In this document: positions 17,898 to 28,514 of the stretch, one piece after another | Position numbering within the stretch: the first letter of the stretch is position 1 | Layout: each line of letters begins with the position of its first letter | Assembly: GCA_030733815.1 (NCBI GenBank) | Contig: JAUZQE010000017.1 | Location: 1 to 64,000, forward strand | DNA from: Yanghanlia caeni | GTDB lineage: Bacteria; Pseudomonadota; Gammaproteobacteria; Burkholderiales; Burkholderiaceae_B | DNA length: 64,000 nucleotides | Reading direction: 5' to 3' | Notes under the pieces: generated by a model | What the model was told of the DNA's origin: nothing | Database searches by the model: none | Seen by the model: the letters and a program-made list of their open reading frames with translations, nothing else | Translations under genes and position numbers: made by a program

Positions 17898-18050
17898 ATG
17901 AAGTTCGTCGTCCACGCAGCCTCTTCCTACGCCACCACCGGCCATCCGGCCGGGGCGTTGCTGCGTGCTGCGGGTGCACACCAGGCCACCCGCACGCCTC
18001 TCCTTCCCCTTTCGCTTCTTCTTCTACTACCGATCGGTTGCCGGGCCTAG
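17898..18050 (+). CDS. leuL: Leucine-rich leader peptide of leuA
   Basis: A 50-codon reading frame ending 114 bases before leuA. Residues 33-48 read TPLLPLSLLLLLPIGC: eight of the ten codons 35-44 are Leu, and seven of those are CTT or CTA, which are rare in this CTG-rich genome. This is what a ribosome-stalling leader of a leucine operon looks like; the enteric leu leader also has a run of Leu codons. ATG at 17898 has only a weak, closely placed AGG, so the true start could be a later TTG/CTG; the Leu run and stop are unaffected. I saw this by translating the gap; I cannot test conservation. Confidence 0.75.
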   Translation: MKFVVHAASSYATTGHPAGALLRAAGAHQATRTPLLPLSLLLLLPIGCRA

Positions 18051-18053
18051 CGT

Positions 18054-18165
18054 CCGTGGCAGTTCGGCAGCCCCATTCCGGCCACCTCGTGTTCCGTTCG
18101 CTCGTGTAGCCTACCCGGCCCCACGGCGACAGCGTCATACCCAAGACCCAAAATCAGGTGCAACA
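18054..18165 (+). promoter_or_regulatory. Candidate leuA attenuator / RBS switch RNA
   Basis: Alternative pairings follow the leader stop codon. Hairpin A pairs GTGGC (18056-18060) with GCCAC (18081-18085), extended by CGG (18065-18067) with CCG (18078-18080). In competition, CACCT (18083-18087) can pair with AGGTG (18156-18160), which is the leuA Shine-Dalgarno, 4 bases from its ATG; CCGTGG (18054-18059) can also pair with CCACGG (18121-18126). A ribosome stalled at the Leu codons would leave hairpin A free to form and the ribosome-binding site open; one at the stop codon would cover 18056-18060. No U-run terminator is seen, so translational control is more likely than termination. Inference from sequence alone. 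Confidence 0.5.
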
Positions 18166-19877
18166 TGATCCCGAATCCAGCTGAAAAATACCGCCCATTC
18201 GTGGCTTTCGACCGCGATTTCTCTGAACGAACCTGGCCCAGCAAGCGCATCACCCGTCCGCCCATCTGGATGAGCACCGACCTGCGCGACGGCAACCAGT
18301 CGCTTATCGAACCCATGAGCGTCGAGCGCAAGCTGCGCATGTTTGAACAGCTGGTCAAGATCGGCTTCAAGGAAATCGAAGTGGGCTTCCCTTCTGCCTC
18401 GCAGACCGACTTCGATTTCGTACGCAAACTGGTCGACGAGAAGCGCATTCCCGACGACGTCACCATCATCGTGCTCACCCAGGCCCGCGAAGACCTGATC
18501 CGCCGTACCGTGGAATCGTGCGCCGGCGCCAAGACCGCCATGGTGCACCTGTACAACGCGTGCGCCCCGGCCTTCCGCAAGATCGTGTTCAACATGAATG
18601 TCGAGCAGGTCAAGCAGATTGCCATCGAGGGCACCCGCTACGTCAAGCAGTGCATGGCCGAACACCCCGAAACCAAGTGGCGCTATCAGTACTCGCCTGA
18701 GGTGTTCAGCACCACCGAGCCGGAAGTGGCTCTGGAAGTGTGCCACGCCGTGCTCGACACCTGGCAGCCCACGCCGCAAGACCCCATCGTCTTCAACCTG
18801 CCGGCAACCATCGAGGCCACCACGCCCAACATGTATGCCGACCAGATCGAGTGGATGCACAACAATCTGCGCAACCGCGATTCCATCATCCTGAGCGTGC
18901 ATCCGCACAATGACCGCGGTACCGCCGTCGCCGCCGCCGAACTGGCCGTCATGGCCGGCGCCGATCGCATCGAAGGCTGCCTGTTCGGTAACGGCGAGCG
19001 CACCGGCAACGTATGCCTGGTCACGCTGGCGCTGAATCTGTATACCCAGGGCATCCACCCGGGGCTCGATTTCTCCGACATCGATGAAGTGCGCCGCTGC
19101 GTCGAATACTGCAATCAGCTGCCCGTGCACCCGCGTCATCCGTACGCCGGCGACCTGGTCTTCACGGCGTTCTCGGGCTCGCACCAAGACGCCATCAAGA
19201 AGGGCTTCGCGGTTCAGCAGCCCGACGCAGTGTGGGAAGTGCCATATCTGCCCATCGACCCGGCCGACGTGGGGCGCAGCTACGATGCCGTGATCCGCGT
19301 GAACAGCCAGTCGGGCAAGGGCGGCGTGTCGTACCTGCTCGAACAGGAACATGGCCTGGTGCTGCCGCGTCGTCTGCAGATCGAGTTCAGCCGCGCCATC
19401 CAGCGCGTGACCGACGAAACCGGTCAGGAAGTCACGGCAGGCGAGGTCTACAGCATCTTCAGCAAGGAATACCTCGAGCAGCACACACCGTGGAAGCTGG
19501 TGCGCCACCAGATCACCGGCGACGCCCACCCCGGTTCGGGCAAGCAGTTCGAAATCCAGGCCGAGCTGGAATACAACGGCGAGATCCGTACACTCAAGGG
19601 TCAGGGCGACGGCGCCATTGCGGCGTTCGTGAACGCGCTGCAGGAATGCGTGGGAACGGTGAAGGTCATGGACTACCACGAACACGCCATCGGCACGGGT
19701 ACCGACACCCGCGCTGCCTGCTATATCGAAGTGCGTATCGGCGATGCGCCCACGGGCTTCGGTGTGGGCATCCACGGCGATATCGTCACGGCCTCGTTCC
19801 TGGCGATTCTGAGCGCCGTAAACCGCCACGAAAGCCAGATCGTGGCACCGCCTGCACAAGAGGCGATCTCGGCGTAA
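18165..19877 (+). CDS. leuA: 2-isopropylmalate synthase
   Basis: First committed enzyme of leucine biosynthesis: condenses acetyl-CoA with 2-oxoisovalerate. The 570-residue protein is the long (type 2, LeuA2) form. The catalytic barrel shows the metal and catalytic region [30 protein letters not shown], and [16 protein letters not shown]; the C-terminal LeuA dimer domain (about residues 430-560) binds leucine for feedback inhibition ([28 protein letters not shown]). AGGTG lies 4 bases before the ATG. Control by the upstream Leu leader is likely. A strong hairpin terminator follows. Confidence 0.97.
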   Translation: MIPNPAEKYRPFVAFDRDFSERTWPSKRITRPPIWMSTDLRDGNQSLIEPMSVERKLRMFEQLVKIGFKEIEVGFPSASQTDFDFVRKLVDEKRIPDDVTIIVLTQAREDLIRRTVESCAGAKTAMVHLYNACAPAFRKIVFNMNVEQVKQIAIEGTRYVKQCMAEHPETKWRYQYSPEVFSTTEPEVALEVCHAVLDTWQPTPQDPIVFNLPATIEATTPNMYADQIEWMHNNLRNRDSIILSVHPHNDRGTAVAAAELAVMAGADRIEGCLFGNGERTGNVCLVTLALNLYTQGIHPGLDFSDIDEVRRCVEYCNQLPVHPRHPYAGDLVFTAFSGSHQDAIKKGFAVQQPDAVWEVPYLPIDPADVGRSYDAVIRVNSQSGKGGVSYLLEQEHGLVLPRRLQIEFSRAIQRVTDETGQEVTAGEVYSIFSKEYLEQHTPWKLVRHQITGDAHPGSGKQFEIQAELEYNGEIRTLKGQGDGAIAAFVNALQECVGTVKVMDYHEHAIGTGTDTRAACYIEVRIGDAPTGFGVGIHGDIVTASFLAILSAVNRHESQIVAPPAQEAISA

Positions 19878-19920
19878 GGCCTGGCAGCCATGCAGGGCGG
19901 CACGCGTGCCGCCCCATCAG

Positions 19921-19956
19921 AACCCCGCGCCCGAACCCGGGCCGGGGTTTTTCTTT
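19921..19956 (+). terminator. Rho-independent terminator of leuA
   Basis: Stem AACCCCG (19921-19927) with CGGGGTT (19943-19949), GC-rich inner loop with further pairing (GCCCG/CGGGC), followed directly by TTTCTTTG. A convincing intrinsic terminator 44 bases behind the leuA stop. Confidence 0.8.
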
Positions 19957-19992
19957 GCCTGCGGCGCGCCCCCCAGGATGACCGGAGCAGCC

Positions 19993-20310
19993 CTAAAACC
20001 CGACTGTCAGCCCCGGCAGATCGATGGTGATGACGGGCCGGGCGAGCGCGATGGCAGCCTGATAGGCGAACTCCTCGGCCTGATCGGGGTGCTGCACGAA
20101 GGTGTGATAGCCGAGCGAGTCGGCAATGCCCAGTATCTTGTCGAGCAGCAGCACCTTGCCGCTGTGCCGCAGGGGCTCGCACCCCAAGCGCACGAAGGTG
20201 GCGTCGAGCCAGTCGACGGCCATGGCCTGCGCCTCGGGCGACTGGTCGATATCGACGTTGTATTCGAGACGCTGACGTTCGTTGAAGATGATGGTGACAA
20301 GACTACGCAT
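19993..20310 (-). CDS. Hypothetical protein (105 aa)
   Basis: Not recognised. The product is a soluble, acidic protein without signal or membrane segment: MRSLVTIIFNERQRLEYNVD, then VLLLDKILGIADSLGYHTFV, and the end PVITIDLPGLTVGF. Coding character is good (third-position GC bias) and GGAG lies about 9 bases upstream of ATG 20310. Convergent with leuA across its terminator; the DUF1840 gene lies upstream on the same strand with a 132-base gap. No function is offered. Confidence 0.65.
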   Translation of the reverse strand: MRSLVTIIFNERQRLEYNVDIDQSPEAQAMAVDWLDATFVRLGCEPLRHSGKVLLLDKILGIADSLGYHTFVQHPDQAEEFAYQAAIALARPVITIDLPGLTVGF

Positions 20311-20442
20311 GGAGAATCAGGCTCCGGACCGTGTGTTTCTGTTCGCTACGAGCATACGCAAGGCACTGACGGCTGAATGTCAGCCAGGCGACATTGTACG
20401 ACTCGTGCGCTGCCCCGCCGGCCCGCGGTGGGGTAGCGGAAA

Positions 20443-20790
20443 TCACCAGACCGGAGCCGGCTCCCAGAGCACGTCTTCCTGATGTTCGTTTGCAAGCCGC
20501 AGCATGGCCAGCAGGGGGTATGCGCGCCGGCGGAAGCTGACCGGCTCGTTGATGGGGTGAACCTTGTCGTCGTTGTCGTCGTCGGAATCCGGGCCATCGT
20601 CGGTTTCCTTCGTGATGGCCATAGCCCGTTCGATACCCGCTATGGCGGCGGGCAGCTGATCGCGGGTGATCACGCCCCGCTCGGGCAGCTCGTCTGTGTA
20701 CGGCTTGCCGGCGGCCTTGAGTATCGGCAGGGCGTGTTGCGAGAACATCAGCACCTCGGCTGCAGACTTTGAATGAAAGACGATGAGCAT
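20443..20790 (-). CDS. DUF1840 family protein
   Basis: A 115-residue conserved protein of the DUF1840 family, nearly confined to Betaproteobacteria. Typical features are the start MLIVFHSKSAAEVLMFSQHA, a helical middle and an acidic patch (DDGPDSDDDNDD) before PVSFRRRAYPLLAMLRLA. The start at 20790 gives the family's usual MLIVF. Function unknown. The gene diverges from the RHS gene with about 75 bases between starts. Downstream, a GC-rich 11-bp stem with two G-T pairs (20409-20419 and 20427-20437) could act as its terminator. Confidence 0.85.
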   Translation of the reverse strand: MLIVFHSKSAAEVLMFSQHALPILKAAGKPYTDELPERGVITRDQLPAAIAGIERAMAITKETDDGPDSDDDNDDKVHPINEPVSFRRRAYPLLAMLRLANEHQEDVLWEPAPVW

Positions 20791-20865
20791 GATCGAAGTT
20801 CCCACAGTGGACACGGTTCTACACTAACCGAACACACGGGCTCTGCCAAGAAGCAAGATAAGCCC

Positions 20866-23800
20866 ATGAAAGGTAATCGAACGTCACGCGCTGCCCGCCG
20901 CCCGGCACCGGGCAATTTCTTCGCATCCGCCGCAATGTGCAGGGTGGTGGCCGCATGCACGGTGCCGGCCGCCCTGGGCGCGCCACAGGCCGCGCAGGCC
21001 GCAAGCCTTGTGCCAGCCACGGGTGCCGGCAGCACCACCGGCGTCTGTACCCCGCCGCGCGTGGGCGCCCCCTGCGCCACCGGCGGCCTGGCTTCGCCCG
21101 GCAACGCCGAACCCGCACTGTCGCTGGCCCTGGGCAACCCCATACACCTTGCCACGGGCAACAAATACCAACTCGAAGTCGATCTTCCCCCAAACCCCTC
21201 TGCCCCCGGGCTCGAACTGGTACGGCATTACAACGCGCTGGGCCTGCAGGGTGGCGTGCTGGGGCGCAACTGGGCGCTTTCGTACGACACGACGCTTGAA
21301 CGCCGGGGTCAGCAATGGTTGCTGCGCCAGGCCGACGGCCGCATTCGCCCGATCGATGCACCGCTGCCGCAAGGGTCGGGCCATGCATGGCACCTGCCCG
21401 ACGGCCGCAGCCTGCATTTCGACGCCCGCGGGCGGCTGGAACGCATCGCCCTGCAGCACCGCCCTATCGCTCATATCCATCGTCACACAGCGCCGCAGCA
21501 CCTCGCCGGGCTCATCGATCGCGTGACAAGCGCCCACGGGTACACGCTGCAGTTTCATTATGGCGAACACGCGGGGCAACCCGTGCTGCACGCCGTCGAT
21601 ACGCCCCTGGGGCGCTTCCGGTATGAGCACGATACGCCGCCGCCCGAAAGTGCGCATCGCAGCGCGCGCCTCGCGGGTGTTCACCGGCCCGACGGCATGC
21701 TGCGCACGTACCATCACGAAGCCGTATTACAGGGCGGCAATCCCTATGCGCTCACGGGAATCTCGATTCGGCCTGTGGGTGGCAAGCCGTACCGGCTGGC
21801 CACCTGGCGCTACGACCGGCACGGCCGCGTCATGGCCTCCCGCCTGCACGGGCGGCGCGATGCCGAATGGCACATCGACTACGTTCAACCGGCTCGCGCG
21901 TCGCGACCCGGGCTGACCCGCGTACGCGATGCGGCCGGCACGCTGCACACGCTGCGCTTCGAGCGGCATGGCGACGCCTACCGCAGCCTCGATGGCGCAC
22001 GGTACGACACCGAAGGCCGGCTCATGGCGATCGGGCCCGTGCAGCTGCAGCGCGACGCGCTCGGCGGGCTCGCGGCACTCGCCGTGCACGAACCAGGATG
22101 GCCCCGCCTGACGTTCGAGCGGCAGTACTCGCCTTCGGGCCTCGCATGGCACAGCCGCGCAACGGGCCGCAGCGTACTGCTGGCCGATGAGCTCGGCCGG
22201 CCCGCCAGGCTGCAGCATGCCAATGGCGACACCCTGCATATCCGCTACGGCCCGCACGGCCGGCCACACCGCATCGACGAATCGGGTGGCACACCGGCGC
22301 GCGAGGTCACCACGCAGCTGCTGTGGCGCGGTACGCGACTCACACACATCGAACATCCCGCCGAAACCGAGCTTCGCCAGTACGATGCGGCGGGCCAGCT
22401 CACCCGGCGCGTCGTTATGAGGCCGCTCGCTGCGCCACACCACGACGCCACACACGGCCATGCCGTCATGCGTCTCGAAGACGCCTTCCACTACGATGCA
22501 CGGGGTCGCCTGTTGCGGCACGATCTGCCCGAAGGCGGAGCCCTGCACTATGCGTGGCGTAACGCCACCTCGGGCGGCACGCTTGCGGCCCTGCATTGGG
22601 AAGACGCACGGGGCCGGCGACATGCCGTCATCGACTCCCCGCCCGGCGAACCCGGTTACCGGTACGGCAACGGCCTGGCGCTGGTTACGTCACGCCCGCC
22701 CGGCGGGCACGCCGACACCCTGCATCTCGTTCATGGCGATGCCCTGATCTGGCGCCAGCGACGGCGTTACGACCCCGCCGGCACCGTGGCGCTCGACGAG
22801 CACGCCTTCCCCCAGTATGGGCACCATGAACGTGTGCACTTCGTGCACGACGCGCGCGGGCGCATACAGGGGGCCCTGTACCAGCAGCCAACCGAGACCA
22901 CCCGCTGGTGGTATGCGTGGCACCCCGACGGGCGGCTGGCCGCCCTGAGCACGGGTACGCCTCTCATCGAGCGCGCGACAGCGACAGACAGCGAGCCCAC
23001 AACGGCAAGGGCTCCCACACCGGTCACCATTCCGCTCGTTCCGCGCGACGCCTCCGGCCTGCCGCAACGCATCGGTGCCCTCTCGCTTCGCTACGGGCCG
23101 AACCGCCGGCTGCAACAGGTGAAGCACGCCGGCTCAGAAACGGTGCTCGCAGACTACCGCCACAATGCGTTCGGGCACCGCATTGCAAAGCGGCATGGCG
23201 GCACCGACACCCACTTCCTGTATGCGCACGACCGCCTGGTGGCCGAGGCGCGCGCACCCCGGGCCGGGCTGCAGCCGGTCGTCACACGGCGCTACGTGTA
23301 TGCCGGGGCCGCGGTGGTCGGCCTGATCGACTATGCGGCGGGCGACGCGCCGCAGCTGTATGCAGTACATGCCGACCTTACGGGCGCGCCGCGCCTCGTC
23401 ACCGACGCGTCGCGCCGGTTGCGGTGGCTGGCACGCTACAGCCCTACGGGGCAGGCCGAACGCATCGCCGGCGACCTGGAATTCCCCCTGCGTCTGCCCG
23501 GCCAGTACGCCGACCCCGAAACGGGCTGGCACGACAACCTGCTGCGCACCTATGTGCCGCAATGGGGCCAGTACCTGGAGCCCGACCCACTCGGGCCCAT
23601 GCCCGGAAGCGACGCGTTCGGCTACGCCGGCCAGCAGCCGTGGCGCTACGTCGACCCCTGGGGTTTGCTGCTGTTCGCCTTCGACGGAACACGTTACAGC
23701 GCCGACACCGGCGGCAACGTGCAGCGTCTGGCGCAGCTGTACCGTGACGGCGCCGCCCACTATCACTCGGGCCCGGGCAACAGCTACTTTCTCGACTGGG

Positions 23801-24702
23801 ACGCGGTCGTCGCCTGGCGCGCAGGCCGCATACTGGAAAACCAGTGGCAGGCACTGCTCACCGCGCTCGAGCATGCGCCGCCCGATCGGCCGGTACCCAT
23901 CGACATACTCGGCTTCTCGCGCGGGGCCGCACTGGCACGCCATTTCGGCAACCGCATCGCCGCCCATGTGCACAACGGCGTATTCAGCGTCAGCGATCCG
24001 TTACGCGGTCAGGTCTCGGCCTGTGTCGACCTGCGCTTCATGGGCCTGTTCGACAGCGTCGCCCAGTTCGGAATCGGGGGCTCACACAATCACCTGTACG
24101 ATTTCACGGTGGCCGAGATGTGGTCATGGGTGGCCCATGCCGTCGCACTTCACGAGCGCCGCTGGGCGTTTCCATTGCTCGGCGCCGATGCGGGCGGCGC
24201 AGGCAATGTGGTGGAATCGCCCTTCGTGGGCGTGCATGCCGACATCGGAGGGGGCGCGATACTGCGCGAGGCGGCCCCGGGTGCCGACTCGCCGGAAGCG
24301 GCGGACAACGCAGCGAGCGGGCCGGCAGACGCGGCACGTGACGCCGATCTTGCCAAGGTGGCGCTCGCCTGGATGCACTGGCAGGCTCTGGCCGCCAACG
24401 TCGATTTGGCCGATCTGCAGCCCGACGACACGCAGGTACGTTCGCCTGTACTGCGCGACCTTCGCAGCCCGGTACTGCGCAGCGTGCAGGACGGCGACCG
24501 GGCGCTGCAATCCCCTTCAGGGCACACCCGTCTGGCGTATCAGGACGACGACGCGCGGTTGGGCCGCGCCACGCGCACCCACGTCGAAACCTTCATCCGG
24601 CGCGCCGATGCCTGGCGTTCACACGCCGGCGAACAGGTGGGTACGGTAGACATGACAGGCTACGAGCAATGGCTGCGCGACACCCTGGGCTGGGCGCCCT
24701 GA
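20866..24702 (+). CDS. RHS-repeat protein with C-terminal DUF2235 phospholipase domain
   Basis: A 1278-residue polymorphic-toxin-like protein. After a basic start comes a Sec-type signal ([19 protein letters not shown]). Then a DUF6531/YD-repeat shell: [29 protein letters not shown] and many YD-like repeats. The RHS core ends [20 protein letters not shown], followed by DPLG and [19 protein letters not shown]. The tip (about residues 945-1278) is a Tle1-like alpha/beta hydrolase: FAFDGT, GFSRGA (Ser1018), FMGLFDSV (Asp1063) and GVHADIGGG (His1124) form the expected triad. The start at 20866 is preferred over 20773, which would run through the divergent gene. No VgrG, PAAR or immunity gene is adjacent. 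Confidence 0.88.
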   Translation: MKGNRTSRAARRPAPGNFFASAAMCRVVAACTVPAALGAPQAAQAASLVPATGAGSTTGVCTPPRVGAPCATGGLASPGNAEPALSLALGNPIHLATGNKYQLEVDLPPNPSAPGLELVRHYNALGLQGGVLGRNWALSYDTTLERRGQQWLLRQADGRIRPIDAPLPQGSGHAWHLPDGRSLHFDARGRLERIALQHRPIAHIHRHTAPQHLAGLIDRVTSAHGYTLQFHYGEHAGQPVLHAVDTPLGRFRYEHDTPPPESAHRSARLAGVHRPDGMLRTYHHEAVLQGGNPYALTGISIRPVGGKPYRLATWRYDRHGRVMASRLHGRRDAEWHIDYVQPARASRPGLTRVRDAAGTLHTLRFERHGDAYRSLDGARYDTEGRLMAIGPVQLQRDALGGLAALAVHEPGWPRLTFERQYSPSGLAWHSRATGRSVLLADELGRPARLQHANGDTLHIRYGPHGRPHRIDESGGTPAREVTTQLLWRGTRLTHIEHPAETELRQYDAAGQLTRRVVMRPLAAPHHDATHGHAVMRLEDAFHYDARGRLLRHDLPEGGALHYAWRNATSGGTLAALHWEDARGRRHAVIDSPPGEPGYRYGNGLALVTSRPPGGHADTLHLVHGDALIWRQRRRYDPAGTVALDEHAFPQYGHHERVHFVHDARGRIQGALYQQPTETTRWWYAWHPDGRLAALSTGTPLIERATATDSEPTTARAPTPVTIPLVPRDASGLPQRIGALSLRYGPNRRLQQVKHAGSETVLADYRHNAFGHRIAKRHGGTDTHFLYAHDRLVAEARAPRAGLQPVVTRRYVYAGAAVVGLIDYAAGDAPQLYAVHADLTGAPRLVTDASRRLRWLARYSPTGQAERIAGDLEFPLRLPGQYADPETGWHDNLLRTYVPQWGQYLEPDPLGPMPGSDAFGYAGQQPWRYVDPWGLLLFAFDGTRYSADTGGNVQRLAQLYRDGAAHYHSGPGNSYFLDWDAVVAWRAGRILENQWQALLTALEHAPPDRPVPIDILGFSRGAALARHFGNRIAAHVHNGVFSVSDPLRGQVSACVDLRFMGLFDSVAQFGIGGSHNHLYDFTVAEMWSWVAHAVALHERRWAFPLLGADAGGAGNVVESPFVGVHADIGGGAILREAAPGADSPEAADNAASGPADAARDADLAKVALAWMHWQALAANVDLADLQPDDTQVRSPVLRDLRSPVLRSVQDGDRALQSPSGHTRLAYQDDDARLGRATRTHVETFIRRADAWRSHAGEQVGTVDMTGYEQWLRDTLGWAP

Positions 24703-24760
24703 CAGGCTGCCTGCCGTTTCACGGTATCATTTTGGCTTCACCATTGAACGAATCCGCCTT

Positions 24761-26446
24761 ATGCTTTCCGGGCAACAAACCCAGCTCATTTCCCATATCG
24801 AATCCGCCGTGCGCGCAGTGCTGCCCGACGCGCAGCCTGCGATCACGCTCGAACGCCCCAAAATCGCCGCACACGGCGATATCGCCTGCAATGCCGCCAT
24901 GCAGCTTGCCAAAGCGGCCCGACGCAACCCGCGCGAACTTGCGCAGCAAATCGTCGAGCGCCTGCAGGCCGATGCCGCCGTGGGCGAACTGGTCGAGGCC
25001 ATCGAAATCGCCGGGCCGGGCTTCATCAACTTCCGTCTTGCGCCGGCCGCGCACCAGGCCGTGCTGCACGCCATTACCGAACAAGGCGAACGCTTCGGGC
25101 ACGTCGCACCCACGGGCCGCAAGCTCATGGTCGAGTTCGTGTCGGCCAACCCCACAGGCCCCCTGCATGTGGGCCACGCGCGCCAGGCCGCCCTGGGCGA
25201 CGCCCTGTGCCGGCTGTTCACCGCGCAGGGGTACGACGTGCTGCGCGAGTTCTACTACAACGACGCCGGCAATCAGATCGACAACCTGGCCATCAGCGTG
25301 CAGGCCCGCGCACGCGGCATCGAACCCGACTCTCCCGACTTCCCGGCCGATGGCTACAAGGGCGATTACATCCTCGATATCGCCCGCGACTTCCAGGCCG
25401 GCGCAACCGTGCAGGCGGCTGACGGCGCGTCGGTCACCGCCAGCGGCAACATCAACTCACTGGAAGACATCCGCGCCTTCGCGGTGGCGTACCTGCGCCG
25501 TGAACAGGATCTCGACCTGCAGGCCTTCAATCTGAAGTTCGACAGCTTCTACCTCGAAAGCTCGCTGTACACGTCAGGCCGTGTCGAACGTACGGTGCAG
25601 GCCCTGATCGATTCGGGCCATACCTACGAACACGAAGGCGCGCTGTGGCTGCGCACCACCGAACTGGGCACGGGCGACGACAAAGACCGTGTCATGCGCA
25701 AGACCGACGGCGGCTACACCTATTTCGTACCCGACGTGGCCTACCACGTCACCAAATGGGAACGCGGCTACCGGCACGCCATCAACATTCAGGGCAGCGA
25801 CCACCACGGAACGGTGGCGCGGGTGCGGGCCGGCCTGCAGGCGCTCAACATCGGTATTCCCGCCGATTACCCCGCCTATATCCTGCACAAGATGGTGAAA
25901 GTGATGCGCGACGGCGCCGAGGTGAAGATCTCGAAGCGTGCCGGCAGCTACGTCACCATGCGCGACCTGATCGACTGGGTGGGGCAAGACGCGGTACGCT
26001 ATTTCCTCATCCAGCGGCGGGCCGATTCCGAATTTGTCTTCGACGTCGATCTGGCCCTGTCGCGCAGCGACGAGAACCCGGTGTATTACATCCAGTACGC
26101 GCATGCCCGCATCTGCTCCATTCTCGCGCAGTCGCCCGAGCTTCGCGACGCGATCGACACCGCGCCGGTGTCCGCGCTGACCGCGCCCACCGAATTCGCG
26201 CTGATGCGCCGCCTGGCCGAATTCCCCGCCACGCTGGCGGCGGCGGCCCACGATCTGGCACCCCACCAGCTGGCCTTCTGGCTGCGTGACTGCGCCGCCG
26301 ACTTCCACGCCTGGTACAACGCCGAGCGCGTACTGGTCGACGACCCCGAGCTCAAGCTGGCGCGGCTGCGGCTTGCCGACGCCACCCGGCGCGTCATCGC
26401 CAACGGGCTCGATCTGCTGGGCGTCTCGGCGCCCGAACGCATGTAA
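24761..26446 (+). CDS. argS: Arginine-tRNA ligase
   Basis: A 561-residue class I aminoacyl-tRNA synthetase. HIGH-type motif in [20 protein letters not shown]-equivalent in [16 protein letters not shown], the N-terminal Add-1 domain for the tRNA D-loop, and the C-terminal anticodon-binding DALR domain ending [11 protein letters not shown]. Length is normal. It is followed at 6 bases by the SPOR-protein gene, an arrangement common in Burkholderiales. Confidence 0.97.
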   Translation: MLSGQQTQLISHIESAVRAVLPDAQPAITLERPKIAAHGDIACNAAMQLAKAARRNPRELAQQIVERLQADAAVGELVEAIEIAGPGFINFRLAPAAHQAVLHAITEQGERFGHVAPTGRKLMVEFVSANPTGPLHVGHARQAALGDALCRLFTAQGYDVLREFYYNDAGNQIDNLAISVQARARGIEPDSPDFPADGYKGDYILDIARDFQAGATVQAADGASVTASGNINSLEDIRAFAVAYLRREQDLDLQAFNLKFDSFYLESSLYTSGRVERTVQALIDSGHTYEHEGALWLRTTELGTGDDKDRVMRKTDGGYTYFVPDVAYHVTKWERGYRHAINIQGSDHHGTVARVRAGLQALNIGIPADYPAYILHKMVKVMRDGAEVKISKRAGSYVTMRDLIDWVGQDAVRYFLIQRRADSEFVFDVDLALSRSDENPVYYIQYAHARICSILAQSPELRDAIDTAPVSALTAPTEFALMRRLAEFPATLAAAAHDLAPHQLAFWLRDCAADFHAWYNAERVLVDDPELKLARLRLADATRRVIANGLDLLGVSAPERM

Positions 26447-26452
26447 TCCGAC

Positions 26453-27124
26453 ATGGCTACGCGACGCAAACCTGCCAAGACCAAAAGCATCACCCTGTAC
26501 GGCATCGTGGTCGGCCTGATTCTGGGGCTGGCCGCAGCGGTGGCGGTCGCATTGTTCGTCACACAAGTGCCCATGCCATTTGCCGACAAGGCCAGCCGCA
26601 AGCCACCCAGCGTGCTGCTGCCTGACGTGCGCGACGCGCCCGACCCCAACCAGGGGCTGCACGGGCGCACCCTGGGTGCCGTTCCGGGCACGGGCATCAC
26701 GCCGCCGGCAGCGCCGCTGCCCGGCACGTCTGCCGAGCCGGCACCGCAAGACACCGACAACCTGGGCAACCTCATCGCCAGCCTGGGGCAAGGCGCTCCC
26801 CCTTCGGTGGAAAGCCAGGTGTCCACGCCGAGCCAGGTCGCCACACCAGCGGCACCGCCGGCCAACGTGCCTGCGCCGTCGCAAGCTTCGGCGCAGGGCA
26901 CCTATTACCTGCAGGCCGGCGCATTTCGCGGCACCAACGACGCCGAGGCCATGAAGGCACGCGTCATTATGCTCGGTCTGCCGGCTCAGGTGCAGGCAGC
27001 ACAGGTCAACGGCACGACGCTGCATCGCGTCAGGGTGGGGCCGTTCAAAGGCCTCGATGAAATGAACACCGCACGCAGCCGCCTCGGTGCCGAAAAAATC
27101 GAAACTTCAGTGGTGCGGCAATAG
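26453..27124 (+). CDS. SPOR-domain membrane protein (FtsN-like)
   Basis: A 223-residue bitopic protein: short basic cytoplasmic tail (MATRRKPAKTKS), one TM helix at about 14-38 (YGIVVGLILGLAAAVAVALF), a Pro-rich periplasmic linker of about 100 residues, and a C-terminal SPOR domain (YYLQAGAFRGTNDAEAMKAR; LHRVRVGPFKGLDEMNTARS) that binds glycan strands lacking stem peptides at the septum. This layout is that of FtsN-like division proteins. It lies between argS (6 bases) and dsbA (37 bases), likely one transcript. Confidence 0.88.
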   Translation: MATRRKPAKTKSITLYGIVVGLILGLAAAVAVALFVTQVPMPFADKASRKPPSVLLPDVRDAPDPNQGLHGRTLGAVPGTGITPPAAPLPGTSAEPAPQDTDNLGNLIASLGQGAPPSVESQVSTPSQVATPAAPPANVPAPSQASAQGTYYLQAGAFRGTNDAEAMKARVIMLGLPAQVQAAQVNGTTLHRVRVGPFKGLDEMNTARSRLGAEKIETSVVRQ

Positions 27125-27161
27125 TCTGTTGTCTCATGTCACTTTGATATCAGGAATCACC

Positions 27162-27794
27162 ATGTCGCTGAAACATCCGCTCCTTCGCTCCCTTGCCGCC
27201 ACGGCATTGCTGGCCGGCCTGGCCGTCGCCCCCACGGGTGCGGCCGTGGCCGACGACCGCTATGCCACCGTCGAGCCGGCACAGCCTTCCGACACCACGG
27301 GCAAGATCGAGGTGCTGGAGTTCTTTGCCTACACCTGCCCGCATTGCTTCACCATGGAGCCCATGACGGCCAAATGGGCGCAGACGTTCCCCGACAACGT
27401 CGCCTTCAAGCGCGTGCCGGTTGCCTTCAATGCCAACATGGCCGACCTGCAGAAGATGTACTACACCCTCGAAGCGCTCGACCGCCTCGATCTGCATGAA
27501 AAATTCTTCGTGGCCCTGCACCGCGAGCGCCAGCGCATTTACACGGCCGACGCCATGGCCGATTGGGCGGCCAAGCAGGGTGTCGACCGCCAGCAGTTCG
27601 AAGCCGCCTTCAATTCGTTCGGCATCACGAACAAGGTTGCGCGCGCCAACGAACTGGTGAAGAACTACAACGTCGACAGCACGCCCACCCTGGCCGTCGG
27701 CGGCAAATACACCACCTCGCCGGGCATGACCGGCACCTACGAAGGCGCCATTACCGAAGCACAGCGCCTGCTGGAAACCGTGCTGGCCCAGTAA
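27162..27794 (+). CDS. dsbA: Thiol:disulfide interchange protein DsbA
   Basis: A 210-residue periplasmic oxidase that introduces disulphides into exported proteins. Signal peptide with core LAATALLAGLAVAPTGAAVA; thioredoxin-fold active site CPHC at residues 59-62 (FFAYTCPHCFTMEP), an inserted helical domain, and the cis-Pro loop VDSTPTLAVGG. ATG 27162 is taken because a signal peptide follows directly. Last gene of the argS-SPOR-dsbA run. It ends 15 bases from the convergent RNA ligase gene. Confidence 0.95.
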   Translation: MSLKHPLLRSLAATALLAGLAVAPTGAAVADDRYATVEPAQPSDTTGKIEVLEFFAYTCPHCFTMEPMTAKWAQTFPDNVAFKRVPVAFNANMADLQKMYYTLEALDRLDLHEKFFVALHRERQRIYTADAMADWAAKQGVDRQQFEAAFNSFGITNKVARANELVKNYNVDSTPTLAVGGKYTTSPGMTGTYEGAITEAQRLLETVLAQ

Positions 27795-27809
27795 GCCTGC
27801 CGGCCTGGC

Positions 27810-28511
27810 TCAAAGCCGGCGCGCGCTCCAGTCGATGCGGTTCCATTCGATTGCGCGCCGGCGCCAGTGTTCTTCAATACCCTGCGTGAAGTCGGCGCGC
27901 ACCAGCTTGGCCCGCGCCTCGCACCACAACGGCGACTCTCGACGTACCACCACGCCTTCCAGGGGCTCGCCACCCCGAAACCGGCTGGGTGTGTTCATGA
28001 CCATATGCTTGAGCTCGGGCAGCGTAATGGTGCCGCGCTGCAGGCACGGCACCGTTTCAAGACCGATGCGCTGCGCGAGCACATTGCGTCGCGAGGTACT
28101 CCAGAAGCGCCCTTCGTCCTTCTGGTACACGTCGAACACCAGATACCAGTCGGGCAGGCCCGGATAATGCAGCGAATGCCGGGCGGCGCACCATTCCCCG
28201 AACAGAATCAGCCCCGGTTCCAGAGCGTCGAGCAGGTTGGCGCGGTGCTGATCGAGCCAATCGGGCAGACGCGAGAATTGTCCGCTATGCGGCTCGAACA
28301 GGTACTGCCCCCGGTTCTGGGCACGCAGCTCGCCGTCCGGCCCGATCGAAATCCCCAGATTGGCGCCATCGAGCTTCTCCTCGATGACCACTTCTGCGGC
28401 CAGTAAAAACTCGATTTCGGCGTCGGTAAGCAGCTTGTCGTCGCGCGGCATGTCAGCCCCGCCCAGCCAGGCCAGATGCGGTGTAGTGGGAAAGCGAAAG
28501 AAGTCGGTCAT
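27810..28511 (-). CDS. ATP-dependent RNA ligase domain protein
   Basis: A 233-residue nucleotidyltransferase of the T4 Rnl2/DRB0094-like RNA ligase fold. Motif I is KLDGAN with Lys46 as the AMP-accepting lysine; motif III/IIIa region LFGEWCAARHSL and YLVFDVYQK; motif IV EGVVVRRE; motif V KLVRADF. All nucleotidyl-transfer motifs are therefore present and the protein should be catalytically able. Start at 28511, only 3 bases after the PIN gene stop. Third gene of the AAA-PIN-ligase run. Sealing RNA cut by the PIN partner is inference from the gene order. Base composition does not differ from the neighbours. Confidence 0.88.
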   Translation of the reverse strand: MTDFFRFPTTPHLAWLGGADMPRDDKLLTDAEIEFLLAAEVVIEEKLDGANLGISIGPDGELRAQNRGQYLFEPHSGQFSRLPDWLDQHRANLLDALEPGLILFGEWCAARHSLHYPGLPDWYLVFDVYQKDEGRFWSTSRRNVLAQRIGLETVPCLQRGTITLPELKHMVMNTPSRFRGGEPLEGVVVRRESPLWCEARAKLVRADFTQGIEEHWRRRAIEWNRIDWSARRL

Positions 28512-28514
28512 GGA

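Noticed and set aside
20380-20442. Hairpins in the gap between the two small genes as a possible small RNA
   Set aside because: One stem has G-T pairs and no U-run, and there is no promoter; a weak terminator explains it as well.
20773-20865. Longer start of the RHS gene at 20773
   Set aside because: It would run through the start region of the divergent DUF1840 gene and place the signal peptide too far from the N-terminus.
20866-24702. A complete type VI secretion effector cassette
   Set aside because: No VgrG, PAAR, chaperone or immunity gene is present within the window; only the RHS/DUF2235 protein is.
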